64,000 nucleotides of DNA, taken from the NCBI RefSeq assembly GCF_910596095.1, contig NC_056550.1, forward strand, positions 6,720,501 through 6,784,500, written 5' to 3'. Both the position numbers and the translations under genes were made by a program. Position 1 is the stretch's first letter, and every line of letters starts with the position of its first letter. Source of the DNA: Thunnus maccoyii (Eukaryota; Chordata; Actinopteri; Scombriformes; Scombridae). Shown piece after piece: positions 39,274-50,393 of the stretch. The notes under the pieces are model-generated. The model was not told the DNA's origin, searched no databases, and saw only the letters and a list, made by a program, of their open reading frames with translations.

Positions 39274-42188
39274 GGTGCCCTGGCATTTTGTGTGTGACAC
39301 TTCGTTTGCTGTCGGTCCCAGCTGCACACCAGCCCCTTCGGTCACTCTGCCTCTTTTTAAATCACCCAGCTGGTCTCTGCCCACTGAAGCAGCACCGAAC
39401 CTTTTCATGCTTCAGCCACTGCGCTGTTAACCCCTCGCTTACCGCTCTCGACCACCAACGTGCTGACTCTACTGTGACACAGTACCTGACTTTCCACCTG
39501 CGACACCATGCTCAAATGACAAGCTTTGAGGTCAATCAATGGGAGTCAAACCTCTGACCCCTCTTCCTATGCTGAGTTCTTTTGGCAGGAAAATCTTTGC
39601 TAATGCATGACTGTACTCTGCTGACATCAGTTTATATTCGTGCAAATACTAAAATATCTTGTTACAGTTTAACGCAACAGCCTCTATATTGGAATTTGAG
39701 GTGTTTTACAATGGGTTGAAAAACTGAAAATGTCATATTTTATACTGAAAAAAACACAAGTCCCAGGTCATGAAAACAGTCAATCACAGATATGCCAGAT
39801 CACAGCCTACCTGCTGATACTGAACACAGGTTCCAGTGCAGTTCTGTCCCCTGGGGTCTCTGGCCCAGTTACGAGCACACGTCAAGTCCATCCTGCATGC
39901 ATCAAACCTGAAGACAGATATGTAAATTCTCTAAATAAAACATCTGAAACATTAAACTGTAATTATCTCATTTGAATATTATCAGCCCAGATTCATGTTG
40001 TGCACCAGAGAACTGAGGTGTCACTTTTTCAACTGAGGTACCCCATATCTTTAAATTAATTGTTAGACATTTTGGGAAATACTATTATTCTCTTTCTTAC
40101 TGAAAATTAGAAGAGACGATGTTTAACATTCTTATGTCTGTACAGGTAATATGAAGCTACAGCTCTGCAGCTGCTGGTTAGCTAAGCTCAGCGTAAAGAC
40201 TGGGCAAAGAGGGAAACAGGCAGCCTGGCTCTGTCCACAGGTAACAAAAATCCACCTACCAGCACCTCTAAAGCTCACTAATGAACACAGTTTATCTCAT
40301 TTGTTTAATCTGTACAAACACCAGAGTGTGAAAACAACATGTTGTGGTTTCATGGGGGGTCTATTCCTTGGCGAGACTCAAGGTGACTCCCAATAAAACC
40401 ACAACTATACTCATTGGCTTTTGTATGGATTAAACAAACAAGATTTCATCTGGACAAAGCTGTTTCCTTCTTTATGCTAAGCTAAGGTAACCAGCCACTG
40501 GCTTCTGTTACGTATTTAAAAGACATATATAAGAGTGATATCGATCTTCTTATATAACTTTTGAAATACACATAAGCAAATTTTTCCAAAATGTCAAATT
40601 ATTTCTTTAAATTGACACATGATACAGTAAGCATAAATACATAAACCTTAAATTTAATTACTTAAAAGTATACAAGGCAATTTTTATTAATGTTTTTCAT
40701 GACAACAATCACTGATAGGACAAGACAATATGCCTATTTTATGTGTTTAGTATATAGTGCATCTGTCTCTATCAGTCTTTCTACTATTTTTTTCCAGTTT
40801 TGTCACATCTTTTTAACAAAGCAGTCATGACGTGAAGCTGCTTCTCACTGTGTTGGGATCCCCTGGGTGTCTTCATGTATAATTGGTCTCACCTGTGTCA
40901 TACAGGTCTATGCTGTTCACGGGGCTCTCTGTCTTAGTACGGATAGACATGCTGTTGTTACACTGGCTGGTAATTTCTCTCCTGACAGCCTTATAGGTGA
41001 AGAGGGACAGATACTGATTTTGATTTAGGCTTGCTTGGTAATGTGTCTGGCAGCCTCACCAATCACGGCAGAAGCTGTGGCAGAGCGGCACAGCCTGGAT
41101 GTATGAGCGGCGGTGGGGATGAGGCCAGCGCGCGGCATCAGGGGAGCAGCGGTAAAAACACGACACGCGCTTCAGGAAGCCTTCACACCTGATAAGAGAG
41201 AGAGAGGGGGGGAAGCAGTTGGCACAAACATGATGTATAGTGACGCCTGGATTTAAACATTTATCTGCCCTGGGAAGACTGACTCAGCATAAGAGGTCAC
41301 AAGGGGGATCAAAACAAAAAGATGTGATAACCTAGTAGTAGATATTGGTATTGTTATGATGTTTATACTACTTTCAAGCTGACTTCCATTATTGTATTAG
41401 TAGTAGCCTCGTTTTCTTGTCACTGCACACTTTTCCCAAATTCACCACCAAGGTGCCTTTTGCCACTTGACAGGGATTAATGTAATAAAGACTGTCTTGG
41501 TTGAATAAAGGTAAGTGTGTTCACTCCACAGACCAACGGAACATATCAAGGTTATTTTCAATTTTGGGTTTGAATACTTCACTCAATACAATATTCATTG
41601 AAGCCTTGGAATAAACAAGTAAAGAACTACTAATGAAACCTGCAGTGCCTGTATTTTGGTCACTTGGGGGCAACAGAAACAAGCTGTAAACACAACATAA
41701 TCCCCTTAAATTGATTCTGGGAACTTGTTCGCAAATAGTTGCTTATTTACACATCCATCATTTGGACTGGACTTGCACTGGACTACAAAGATGGCTACTG
41801 AGTGAGACTTACACAGGGCTGAGAGGCCCACACTTGTCCCAGGGTTCGTTCTTGTTGATAACAGAGGGAACATGGGAGATGTCTTCGATGTCTTCTTCTG
41901 TGCAGCAGCTATCTGTCAACAGCAACGACAGGAGAACATGTCAGCCAGGAGCTCAGATGTAGTTTGATATTGTCATTAAACCATTAAATATATAGTGTTT
42001 CCACCCAGGTAAGCACACAATCACTCACTGTCGGCGTACAGCGCGCACTCCCTCAGGTGTGGCTCCGGGCTGGGCGTGGCCTTGTGCTTTCCGTCCCGAA
42101 GACACACCCCCTCCGGGCGTGCTCCACCAATCAGCGCAGCCGCCAAACATGCGCAAACCAATAGCAGAGAGCGAGAGGTGACACCCAT
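35366..42188 (-). CDS. rtbdn: Retbindin / riboflavin-binding protein (folate-receptor family), five coding exons
   Basis: Spliced minus-strand gene: exons 42188-42029, 41912-41813, 41188-41060, 39907-39811 and 35713-35366. All introns are GT-AG, in phases 1, 2, 2 and 0. They join into one open frame of 277 codons. Residues 1-23 form a signal peptide with a hydrophobic core at about 7-22. The folate-receptor/riboflavin-binding fold is marked by KATPSPEPH (36-44), SCC (55-57), CFYRCSPDAARW (97-108), QAVPLCHSFCRDW (118-130) and LCESLWGDAF (170-179). About 18 cysteines are expected in the mature chain, as in chicken riboflavin-binding protein. Asn152-Cys-Thr is a glycosylation sequon. There is no hydrophobic C-terminus, so it is probably secreted rather than GPI-anchored. 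Tyr99 and Trp175 align with the two residues that sandwich the flavin ring in chicken riboflavin-binding protein. The tail after about residue 215 is long and divergent. In mammals retbindin acts in retinal flavin handling. Confidence 0.95.
35817..36390. mobile_element. AAGTA-type MITE in rtbdn intron 4
   Basis: The left end CAGTGGTGAAAAAGTACTTAA and the right end TACTTAGCTCTTTTCCACCACT are inverted repeats. The interior has AAAAGTGCTCATTATGCA, typical of this fish family. It is the same family as 13099-13687. Confidence 0.75.
39188..39272. repeat. GATA tetranucleotide microsatellite
   Basis: About 21 GATA units, with one ATCG interruption near 39221, preceded by GT and GA tracts (39066-39110). 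All lie in rtbdn intron 4. Confidence 0.95.
39811..39907 (-). CDS. rtbdn: rtbdn coding exon 4
   Basis: The 97 nt lie between a GTCTTCAG acceptor and a GTAGGC donor. They encode residues 130-162: WFDACRMDLTCARNW, then the NCT glycosylation sequon and CVQYQQ. The next intron, about 4.1 kb, holds most of the gene's repeats. Confidence 0.93.
40060..40610 (+). mobile_element. Short dispersed repeat, longest copy, in rtbdn intron 3
   Basis: It contains CATTTTGGGAAATACTATTATTC-like text, GAAGCTACAGCTCTGCAGCTG, CCTGGCTCTGTCCACAGG, CCACCTACCAGCACCTCTAAAGC and TATGCTAAGCTAAGGTAACC in the family order. It is non-coding and opposite in orientation to rtbdn. Confidence 0.75.
41060..41188 (-). CDS. rtbdn: rtbdn coding exon 3 (core motif)
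   Basis: The 129 nt lie between a CTTATCAG acceptor and a GTGAGG donor. They encode the most conserved block, residues 87-129 (VSCFYRCSPDAARW through CHSFCRD), including flavin-stacking Tyr99 and four paired cysteines. Confidence 0.95.
41813..41912 (-). CDS. rtbdn: rtbdn coding exon 2
   Basis: The 100 nt lie between a GTTGACAG acceptor and a GTAAGT donor. They encode residues 54-86: the SCC motif, an acidic stretch and WDKCGPLSP. The intron before it is only 116 bp. Confidence 0.93.
42029..42188 (-). CDS. rtbdn: rtbdn coding exon 1 (signal peptide)
   Basis: The 160 nt begin with ATG at 42188-42186 and end at a GTGAGT donor. They encode residues 1-53 plus one base: the signal peptide, then VCLRDGKHKATPSPEP and ECALYAD. 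The upstream edge of the exon is probably 42208, where TTTTCCGCAG forms an acceptor, implying a 5'UTR intron. Confidence 0.93.
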
Positions 42189-43832
42189 CTCTACAGCCAC
42201 AAACAGGTCTGCGGAAAAGAGTTCAGCACATTGGACAGCGGCAGGTACAGGATAAGATAAAAATGTTACAGCATGTTACAGCAGTACAGAAACAAGTTAA
42301 CAGATAAGAACTAAGAGTGATAAACACAACAAAATGAAAAGTCAAGTAAATGGATATCAGTCTATACATAACAATACTTAGACAAGATTGTAGAAGTTGT
42401 GGAAGTAGTAATGGTTCTGGTAGATGTAGCTATATGTATATATTTAGGCTACATGTTATAAAGGTGAAGTAATGGAAAGAAGAAGAAAGTGTGAAAGTAT
42501 ATATATACACACACACATAAACACAGTATATACATATATATATAGCCTATACATAGGCTATACACTTATTACCTGAATCACCAGCAAAATATAAAGATAA
42601 TGCACACACAATCTAATGCCATTCGACAAACCTGCCCTGAATGCTATGTTTGTGAAGCTAATGTTGAACTTTTGTTGAGGTTTTTATATAAAATAATGTT
42701 AAATTACATTTAACATATGGTTCCGCTATTGTCCATTGCATATGTATCAGTGAATGAGATCAATGTCTCTGGCTATCACAAATCCTATTGTGGCTGTTTA
42801 TATCAATTTCCAATATAAATATAAATTACCTCCATGAAATAATTCAACAGCTTGTTGATACATGATACACAAAGTAGTTTTCACGCCCCCTAGTTTACCT
42901 GCTTCATTCATTATGGCACATAGTGAGTTATGGCGTGTGAGTGAGACATCCAGCACAGGCTGTTTAGCTCCGTGTGCGCTCTGCGTGTGGTGACCTAGTA
43001 GACAGGGTGAGCCTAATTAGGTGGGATTGAGACATCGTGCTGAGATGGATGACATGCGTAGTTGTTTAATCTGACAAGCGGCTGGCCGATGTGTAGCCTA
43101 CATAACACGAATTAAACAAATCTGTCGGACATGACCGCATGGCCCCTGGACAGGAACGGTGTGGCTCTGATTTTACACAGAGATAAACGGTAAATATGGA
43201 GAGATTTGGCACTACTCTACATAACTTCCAGTTTTAAGATATCTGATATAGTGGATTATTGAAAAATCGATATGGCCGTTGGATGCACACTCAATAATTT
43301 TTGCTGTTATTCAAAAATATCCTACAAATAAATGTGAATCAGTTAACCTTGAAAAGAAAAAAAAAATCAATTACTTATGACACATGATACTTATTATCAT
43401 GAAAATGTATCCATGAACACTAGCTTTGGGATGTACAAAACATATTGAAAGTGAAGCTCAGACAGTAGCTTTTATAATCTGCAACATATGAAGAACATCT
43501 TAACCAAAGGCTGCAACTTTAACAGATAAAAGGGACGCAGTTGTCCAAACCTTCGTAAAAAAAAATTTTTTACGAAAAAAATACATTTTTTTCCTATGAT
43601 GTATTTTAGTGCTTATTGCTGAGTTAACAGTGAACTCAAGGCACTTTATGATGTTCTTTCATCTGTTGTAGCAGCTTTGGCACAATAAACGTCCCCATAT
43701 GAACCTGTAGTTTTGTGCTATAATAGTATCACATCCCTCTGAATTTTACTTTAAAATTACGACGACCTGTCGTATCAAGTGTTGCTAAATCTCTCTTGTA
43801 AACAGTTTAGATTGACATGCATTTTTTTTTAC

Positions 43833-44050
43833 CTGTCGGTGGGATAAAAGATGCTTCGTTCGGATTAGTTCCTTCTGTTTGTTTTTTTTTAAAAACAAAA
43901 CAAGCGGTGAATGCTTTGCTGTTGCTGTGCGTGTGTTTTCTCGGTGGCTCCCCGGTGTGTTGCTGTGGATGCAGCGTCTGTACGCGGTGCTCGGTGCTCC
44001 GGTCTCCTCCTCTCTCTGTCTCCCTCTGTGCTGTGATCTCTGCTGCCCGG
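43833..44050 (-). promoter_or_regulatory. rtbdn: Probable non-coding first exon and promoter of rtbdn
   Basis: On the minus strand, CCGACAG|GTAAAA forms a donor ending an exon at 43833. It could splice across 1.6 kb to the acceptor at 42208, just before the rtbdn start codon. An ATATAAAC TATA-like box lies at about 44078-44085 on the minus strand, placing a start near 44050. The block is CpG-rich compared with its flanks. This is an inferred structure without transcript evidence. Confidence 0.4.
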
Positions 44051-44142
44051 GGGCCGCTGCTCGCCACTTTGTCACCGGTTTATATGAAGGACATTTCTTC
44101 CACCAGGCAACTCACCCCCTCCCTCTGCCCCATGCTGGGAAG

Positions 44143-44144
<2 letters not shown>

Positions 44145-44199
<55 letters not shown>
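44145..44199. repeat. CT microsatellite
   Basis: A (CT)n tract with one GT interruption. It is a polypyrimidine tract near the inferred rtbdn promoter. Confidence 0.95.
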
Positions 44200-45034
44200 C
44201 TTCTCCCCCCCCTCCCTCCCTCCCCCTCTTGCACACACACACACCTACACACACACACACACACACACAGAAAAGACTGGGCTCCCTTCCTTGTTAATCT
44301 CCCAATGAGACGTTTACCAAATCCTCCTTGTTGACAGCCTTCCTTCCACACTAGTCTGTCCAAGCAGCGTCGAAGACGGAAACACCGAAATTAGATTTCT
44401 CAAATTGATTTAAAGGCAAAGCCGAACCTATCAGGGATGTGTTGCCCTTGATGTTGAGAGGATCATTCACAGGTGGTGCTGAGTCACACCTGTCCTCCCA
44501 ACCACCAGCTCTCTCTATCCACACACACACTGAGGTCAGGGCTTTTTCCAGATGACAGGGTTAGAGGAGGGTATAGCTGAGATTTAATACTGTATGTACG
44601 ATATGCTGAGGACAGGGAACACAAATCTCTGCGGAACAAAACACCACAAACTCAGCGGCAAGCTGCTGCACATTGCAAAACCCTTCCTGTTATCATTAAC
44701 AGAGTTCAGCCTATTTTTCTGGTTGTGGTTATTTTTTTGCCACCTGTGTCTGAGGACATGTCAGTGGATACATGTGGGTCATCTGTGTGCAAAGTAGGAG
44801 CTGGAAATGTTGCCAGCAATGCTATACCAAGAGGTGTAATCCCTGAAAGCAGTTTATTAATTCTTTCCTTTTTGTTGACAGACCATTTAAACATTCACAT
44901 GTGGGGTTTGAACAGGGATATCTGTACACATGACAATGGCCAGCAAGTCTGTTTTTCCACCATGTGTGCATTATTGCTCCTGGCTTTTAATCTCACCTCC
45001 CCTTGGACCTGCCAACCTAATCCCTGGCTGGGTG

Positions 45035-45035
<1 letters not shown>

Positions 45036-45097
<62 letters not shown>
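45036..45097. repeat. CT microsatellite
   Basis: An uninterrupted (CT)n tract of about 31 units. Confidence 0.97.
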
Positions 45098-45101
<4 letters not shown>

Positions 45102-45847
45102 GCCCTTCCCAAGGCTTTTGGCCACAGAAGAGCAGATGGAGAGTGTCTTGTGGCCTAGATACGTCTGCCTAAAACCAAGACTGTGAAATTGGTGACATGC
45201 CTTACACATGATTGGTTTTGGCAACAAAAACTGTGCAGGGACATGAGACCAGACAGATCGGCCATCAAATAAACACACAGATTGAGTGCAGATGAAATGG
45301 TCTCGATGGAGAAGCGCCGTACATGCTCAACTCAGATTCACAGTGTATGAGGAGGAAATGAGGTCTCACTTGGGCCCCGTTGTCCACCAGACTGTTTCAT
45401 AACTGCAGAGGGTCGTCACCACTGAGCACTTTATTTCTAGGGGTGAGAGCAGAGGAGCGAGAGGCAGACAAACAGCTCTCCATCTGGTAATTAGAGGAGG
45501 AATAACGATATCCTTTGTGCGAGAGCTATTCAGGGAACAGAGAGAGGGAGGACAAAGCAGGCCATCATGGCTCTCTGTGTACCCTTGTTGTCGTTCTCAT
45601 TTAACAGGGTTGGGTCACTGCTTGCATTTGAGCCTTAGGCTGGCCCTCAGCTGGCAAACAGTGTCACCCATCCTTGTCGACTCACTAACTGATAGACATT
45701 CATTCAGAGTTTCTTTGATTTGCTCCATTGACCTATTTCAGACACTTTAAACAGCAGTACATCTGCATGAAAATAAAAGGTGAGAAGTGGAGAACCTGTC
45801 TGAAAACTCTTTATGACAGCAGGAATACAAGATGGGTTGTGTACTGC

Positions 45848-46120
45848 AGTGAATCCCAAGCAGGGGTGCACATACCCCATGGGGTACTTCTGCAGTTGCC
45901 AGGGGGTAACTATGTGGAAAGCTCAACAAATTAAATCAACTCAACTTTGATTTAAGAATATATCCACATTCACTAAGAAACCTAAACATTGACAGTTCAA
46001 CTGTATGAAAAATATACTTTAACAAAATCCACTTTTATATAATTAATTGTGTTCAATAACAACCAGTTTATAATCCCTTAATGAGACCACACTTGGAACA
46101 CAATGGGTGGCGCAGATGAG
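45848..46120 (+). mobile_element. hAT-like MITE fragment
   Basis: CAGTGAATCCCAAGCAGGGGTGCACATACCCCATGGGGTACTTCTGCAG... is the characteristic left end of a hAT-type element in fish. The interior CCAGTTTATAATCCC...GGAACACAATGGG follows. The right end is not identified. Confidence 0.55.
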
Positions 46121-47571
46121 CTCATATTGCTGTGGGGATACATCAGATACTGGTTCACTGCATGTTGAACATTTTCTCTCATGGAAAGTCAGGGAGACTT
46201 CAGGGTCTGCATCTATCTCCTCAGCATGAGGAAATTCAATGCAGAGGATGTTTAAGATGATCTTATACAATAAAATATGGGAAACTCCTTAAGCTAACTG
46301 AATGCTATCTGGTCATTTTGAAAATGATCCTGCATTTTATCTCAGCCAGCTGGAGTTTATATTACTTTGTAATATTTAATAGTAAAGAGAGACACTAATG
46401 TGAGTATAGAAGCTACTCTCAAAGAAAGGTCAAATTCAGTGACCTTTCTGTTGACAGAAATGTCACTGGTCAAATACCAAATTGTTGGTGTTGCTAATTG
46501 AGGTTTTTGCTAAGACAAAGTTTTTCAAATGTCACTGGGAATCTGAGATTTGCAATTTGATAAATATGCACAAAAATGACAACTGACTAGATGTTTTTCT
46601 ACTAAATGCTTCATTGAATAACTTAGACCTAAAGTTAGATGCTAATGTACAGTAGTCTACCTGGATTGGACTACACTCTCTCTAAAAATCTTTATTTTGT
46701 ATCTTCTAAAACATATGGCTGTGACCTTTTTGTCTGGATGTTTGCGCATCCATTGCAGGTGTAAATCAGAGAAGAAATCAGCACACTAGAAAATATTTCA
46801 CCATTTATTCAAAGACAGCAACATGGATTATTTTGAAAGTCATTTTCTGTATAATCAGCTTACACTGAACAAGCATCAGTGTGGGCCCACAACCTCACAA
46901 TGTAGTTACATAAAACATATAATCAACATGAGCAATGTGACATTATGTGTAAAAAATAAACAACTAACTCACTGTCATACAGTCACACAGGCATTTAAAA
47001 CAAGGCAACTTTATGACAAAGATTAAAAAAAAACCATCAAATACACAGAAAAAACCCATCTAAGATTCTAGTTGTTTAGCCATTGAGCATTTCCATTCTG
47101 TTTCATGCATTGAAAGATTTGTGTTTAAAAATGTCACTGTCCTGGGTCGCTATATGTTGACATGACAAACACATCCAATATCCAGTGAGCTTGTGCTTTG
47201 TTGTTGTTGGAAATCATAGAAGTAGTGAAGTAGTCCAAGTTCTCCACCCTGTGGTCACATGGCAGCACTGCATTCAAAGTATTAGTGCCCATATGTTATT
47301 ATTCATCTATGGCCAGGACCATTGTGAAACACTTACTTTGAAACCATACCATGTCTTCTTGGTAAAACTTAATATCTGTAGGAGCCCTGACTGACTTAAG
47401 TTGATTTTTGATTGTTTCCACATCTTCACAGCATAAAGCTGAGATGAATTCAGTTGAAGTGACCCATTTAATTTGAGGAGAAGCATCTCGGTTCAGTTCA
47501 ACTCTCTCTGTCATTTGTAGCATTGTTAGAGAGAGGAGGCTGAGTCCAGATCTTTGATGAGGACATTGTTC
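46121..47571. other. Spacer, possibly 3'UTR of the 47.6-kb candidate
   Basis: No gene-like frame. Its right-hand 750 bp could be the 3'UTR of the minus-strand ORF, given an AATAAA (minus) at about 46804-46809. Confidence 0.4.
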
Positions 47572-47772
47572 CTAGTTGGTGTTTGATCTTAATCTCCGTT
47601 CCTGGATTTTCTTTCCAGTGTTCATGGTCAGGGTAGCGACCGCATAAGTGGACAAGATCATGATGGTGCTCCCCACAAACTGTGACGAGGCTCCCCGCTT
47701 CCCCACAAACCGCCAGCCACGTCTTTGTAAGTAAGCGTCTGCTGCCTCCACTGTCTGAGCAATGGGCTCCAT
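47572..47772 (-). CDS. Unrecognised 66-codon ORF with a predicted membrane segment
   Basis: An ATG in a good context (G at -3 and +4) follows an in-frame TGA and opens 66 codons ending at TAG. The peptide begins MEPIAQTVEAADAYLQRRGW. A hydrophobic stretch at about residues 33-50 (GSTIMILSTYAVATLTM) is followed by a basic tail with KK and RR. Composition and codon use look protein-like, unlike the microsatellite ORFs around it. It could be a complete small tail-anchored protein. It could instead be a last exon entered at the acceptor AACACCTCCAG near 47791, or a chance frame. An AATAAA on the minus strand at about 46804-46809 could end its message. I do not recognise the family. Confidence 0.35.
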   Translation of the reverse strand: MEPIAQTVEAADAYLQRRGWRFVGKRGASSQFVGSTIMILSTYAVATLTMNTGKKIQERRLRSNTN

Positions 47773-47774
47773 AC

Positions 47775-47976
47775 CTGCTCCTTTAATATCCTGGAGGTGT
47801 TGGTGAATTCAAAAGTCAGTGCTTCTCTCTGTCTCTCAGGATGGACTGTGTCCCTCTTGTCGAAGCTCAGAGCACCTGGTTGCCTTTCCCAAACATGTTT
47901 CTTTATGTAGTCGGCCTTCTTTGCACACGTCAAATCCTCAGGCTCAGCTGGGTGCCAAGATACGTCAACAACACCT
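47775..47976 (-). CDS. Possible internal coding exon, unrecognised
   Basis: On the minus strand a strong acceptor (TCAATCTCTTGCAG) is followed by about 200 nt open in one frame and then a GAGCAG|GTATGG donor. The frame reads DVSWHPAEPEDLTCAKK, then KKHVWERQPGALSFDKRD. It is charged and low in repeats, so it looks like real coding sequence. It is in a different frame from the 66-codon ORF that immediately follows, so a simple read-through cannot join them. No homologue comes to mind and no linked exons were found. It could be part of a small gene lying between rtbdn and the MAST gene, or an exonised repeat. Confidence 0.3.
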
Positions 47977-48281
47977 GCAAGAGATTGACAGAATGAACAA
48001 GGTCTCCTGGCAGAAGAGAATGTACTACAACACAAACTGTCCAGACAGGACTCAATAATAGAACCAACAGATGTCATTAAGTCTGACCTTCCTTTAGACC
48101 TATTTCAGGACCAAGGTCAGCACCAGTAATACAGTTCTGAATACAAACTATCAGCAAATCACCACCTAATCCTACCACCTGTCTGCTAAGTATCACAAAG
48201 TCACAAAAAAGCACCCTAATGTGTTTAACCCTTTAATGTTATCTTATACAGCACATTTGAAAAAATCTTGTTGAAGATTAT

Positions 48282-48642
48282 AGGGCTGCTACTGACGATT
48301 ATTTTCATTAGCGATTAATCTGACAATTATTTTCTTGATTAATTGATTAGTTGTTTGGTCTATAAAATGTCAGAAGATGGTAAAAAATATTCATTGTTTC
48401 CTAAAGCCCAAGGTGACATTCTCAAATGTCTCCTTTTGTCCCGGCCAACAGTCCACAACCCAACAATACCCAGTTTAGTATCATAGAAGACTAAAAAAGC
48501 CAGAAAGTATTTACATTTGAGAAGCTAGAATCAAAGAATTTGAATTAAAAAAAAGGACTCAAAATGATTAATTGACTATTAAAATAGTTGCTGATTAATT
48601 TTCTGTTGATAATATTAATCGACTAATCATTGCAGCTCTAGA
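48282..48642 (+). mobile_element. MITE with TAGGGCTGC ends
   Basis: The left end TAGGGCTGCTACTGACGATTATTTTC and the right end TTAATCGACTAATCATTGCAGCTCTA are inverted. The interior has AAAGCCCAAGGTGAC. This is a well-populated family in fish; a second copy lies at 63230-63570. Confidence 0.8.
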
Positions 48643-48659
48643 AAATTAGTGGCACTCAT

Positions 48660-48850
48660 CTTGACTGAGCCATCTCTAGCACCAGCAAGCATTGCTAAAG
48701 TAGTGCTGAAATATCTCAACCACTATAGAAAAGATTCAGATAAAATTTTGACATTTGGTAACGATATCCATGGTGCACAAATAATGAATCTGACTGTGGG
48801 ATCCTGACTTTTCACCTAGCGCCACCATCAGGTCAAATTTGACATTTTTC
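48660..48850 (-). mobile_element. TAGC-type MITE, 3' fragment
   Basis: The reverse complement contains TTTGACCTGATGGTGGCGCTAG, AAAAGTCAGG, TACCAAATG and GTTGAGATATTTCA. These are the distal-half landmarks of the family. Confidence 0.65.
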
Positions 48851-49167
48851 CAAATTTTGCCAAAGTGTGTTTTCTTGTGTTTGAATACATGTCAGCAATG
48901 ATCCGTAGAAAATCACAAGAAGAAGATGCTTTTGCCCCCAAAAACTTTCAAGCTGTTGCATCACCACACAGAGCAACTCTGATCTATTTTTATGAAGATT
49001 GCACTGCATATTATATGACTCTTTGTTTCAATTCTATTTATTCATTTTTAAAAAAGGTTTCATGGGTATTTACATGTATAATGTTTTATTTACTGGATTT
49101 TTGCTCTTGTCCATTAAAATGGATGTGTAATTAAAATGCCTGTTTTCTCACTTGAAAAAAAATCTAC

Positions 49168-49270
49168 GCTGGGGCGCCTCGTAGCCTAAGATGCATATTG
49201 CATAACTTCAGACTTTTGTTGGATGTCATACCCCAGTTTCCTGTCTCACTGCACTTAAATAATAAATAAA
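49168..49270 (+). mobile_element. tRNA-derived SINE fragment
   Basis: GGGGCGCCTCGTAGCCTAAG is a degraded tRNA-like head. TGGATGTCATACCCCAGTTTCCTGTCTC is the body found in fish SINEs of this type. The AATAAATAAATAA sequence forms the tail. Confidence 0.5.
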
Positions 49271-50336
49271 TAATCTTATCTAATATCTATTATATGCAGA
49301 TTGTTACAAGTGTACTTTTACTGTAAATCTCTACTGTTTTGCAGAGGCTCATAATTTAAAAACTAGTGTTCAACTAAGAAATACAAAGATAATACATTTT
49401 TATGGATGTAACCATTAAAGAGTCGATTATGATCTGTTGATTGATTTTTCAATTTCAAATTAAAATGCAATAGGATTTACTTTCCCTAGTAAATTACAAT
49501 AGTTAAAGCCTCCTCTCTTAAATGTCTACTTAACCACCTTCCAGTTCAACGGAAGGTGTTCAGGTGAAAATCAGTGAGAGAAAACCGATTTCACAGCACC
49601 TGCTTCTGTACATTGTTGTCTTCCTCATCATCTCTCTGATATCCAGATTATTGCTTTCTGTGGGGGAGCCTGTTGTTTATCGTATCTCATTTCCACTGCT
49701 CACATAAGAAGGAAATCACTAGCTAGGAAAATGAAATACTATATATAAAGGGAGAATCTCTGAGCCATGGTCAGACTGAATTTTGACTTTAAGGAGAGGA
49801 TAAGGAGACACACAAGAGACATTTCTTAATGCCTGAGCTGTGTGGGTGCACCTTTGGGGAGATATATCTGATGGCAGACACCCAGACAGATTCATGTTTG
49901 TATTACAAGCACAGACTCTGCAGCTGGAGATGGATGGCAGAGGAACGTTCAGACAAACAGCTGTGTTTGTCCCATAACTCTACTTCTGATCGATACGCAA
50001 GACAAACCTCGCTTTCCCTCTCACTTTCTCTGCAACACTCCTGTTCTCAGGTCTTTCTGCAGCCTCCACATCATGCTTTTAAATGATTCATATTCCAAAC
50101 CTACACCCAGTATTTATTCAAAATCAAACGAGACTGGTTGGCATATTCAGCACCTACAATTATGTAGGTTTGGCAGTTTTTAAAGACTCAAATTTAACAA
50201 ACCACATGAGCATTTTTGTCCACATGTAAGAGGTCAGTGGGCGTTGCATCAGTCTGAGCACAAAGCCACAGCTGTGTGCTACTTTTGGGATGTTGTTGTG
50301 TACTCTTGCAGGACTGCGTCATCGTAATAGGCTTAG

Positions 50337-50393
<57 letters not shown>

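Larger units (their letters stand above)
44051..45844. other. Spacer with CT microsatellites
   Basis: No gene recognised. Two CT tracts (44145-44199 and 45036-45097) produce long Ser-Leu and Arg-Glu frames that are not genes. Confidence 0.6.

Noticed and set aside
38975-39408. Minus-strand frames of up to 140 codons
   Set aside because: Translations of the GATA and GA/GT arrays (Ile-Tyr-Leu-Ser repeats) inside an rtbdn intron.
43817-44334. 151- and 163-codon plus-strand frames
   Set aside because: Most of the length is Ser-Leu from a CT microsatellite plus His-Thr from a CA tract. The start overlaps the inferred rtbdn leader on the other strand.
46043-46270. 75-codon minus-strand frame with several Cys residues
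   Set aside because: It starts from a hAT-like repeat fragment and has no recognised domain; probably chance.
49168-49270. Possible tRNA gene
   Set aside because: Only a degraded tRNA-like head joined to a SINE body; a full cloverleaf with intact arms cannot be formed by eye.
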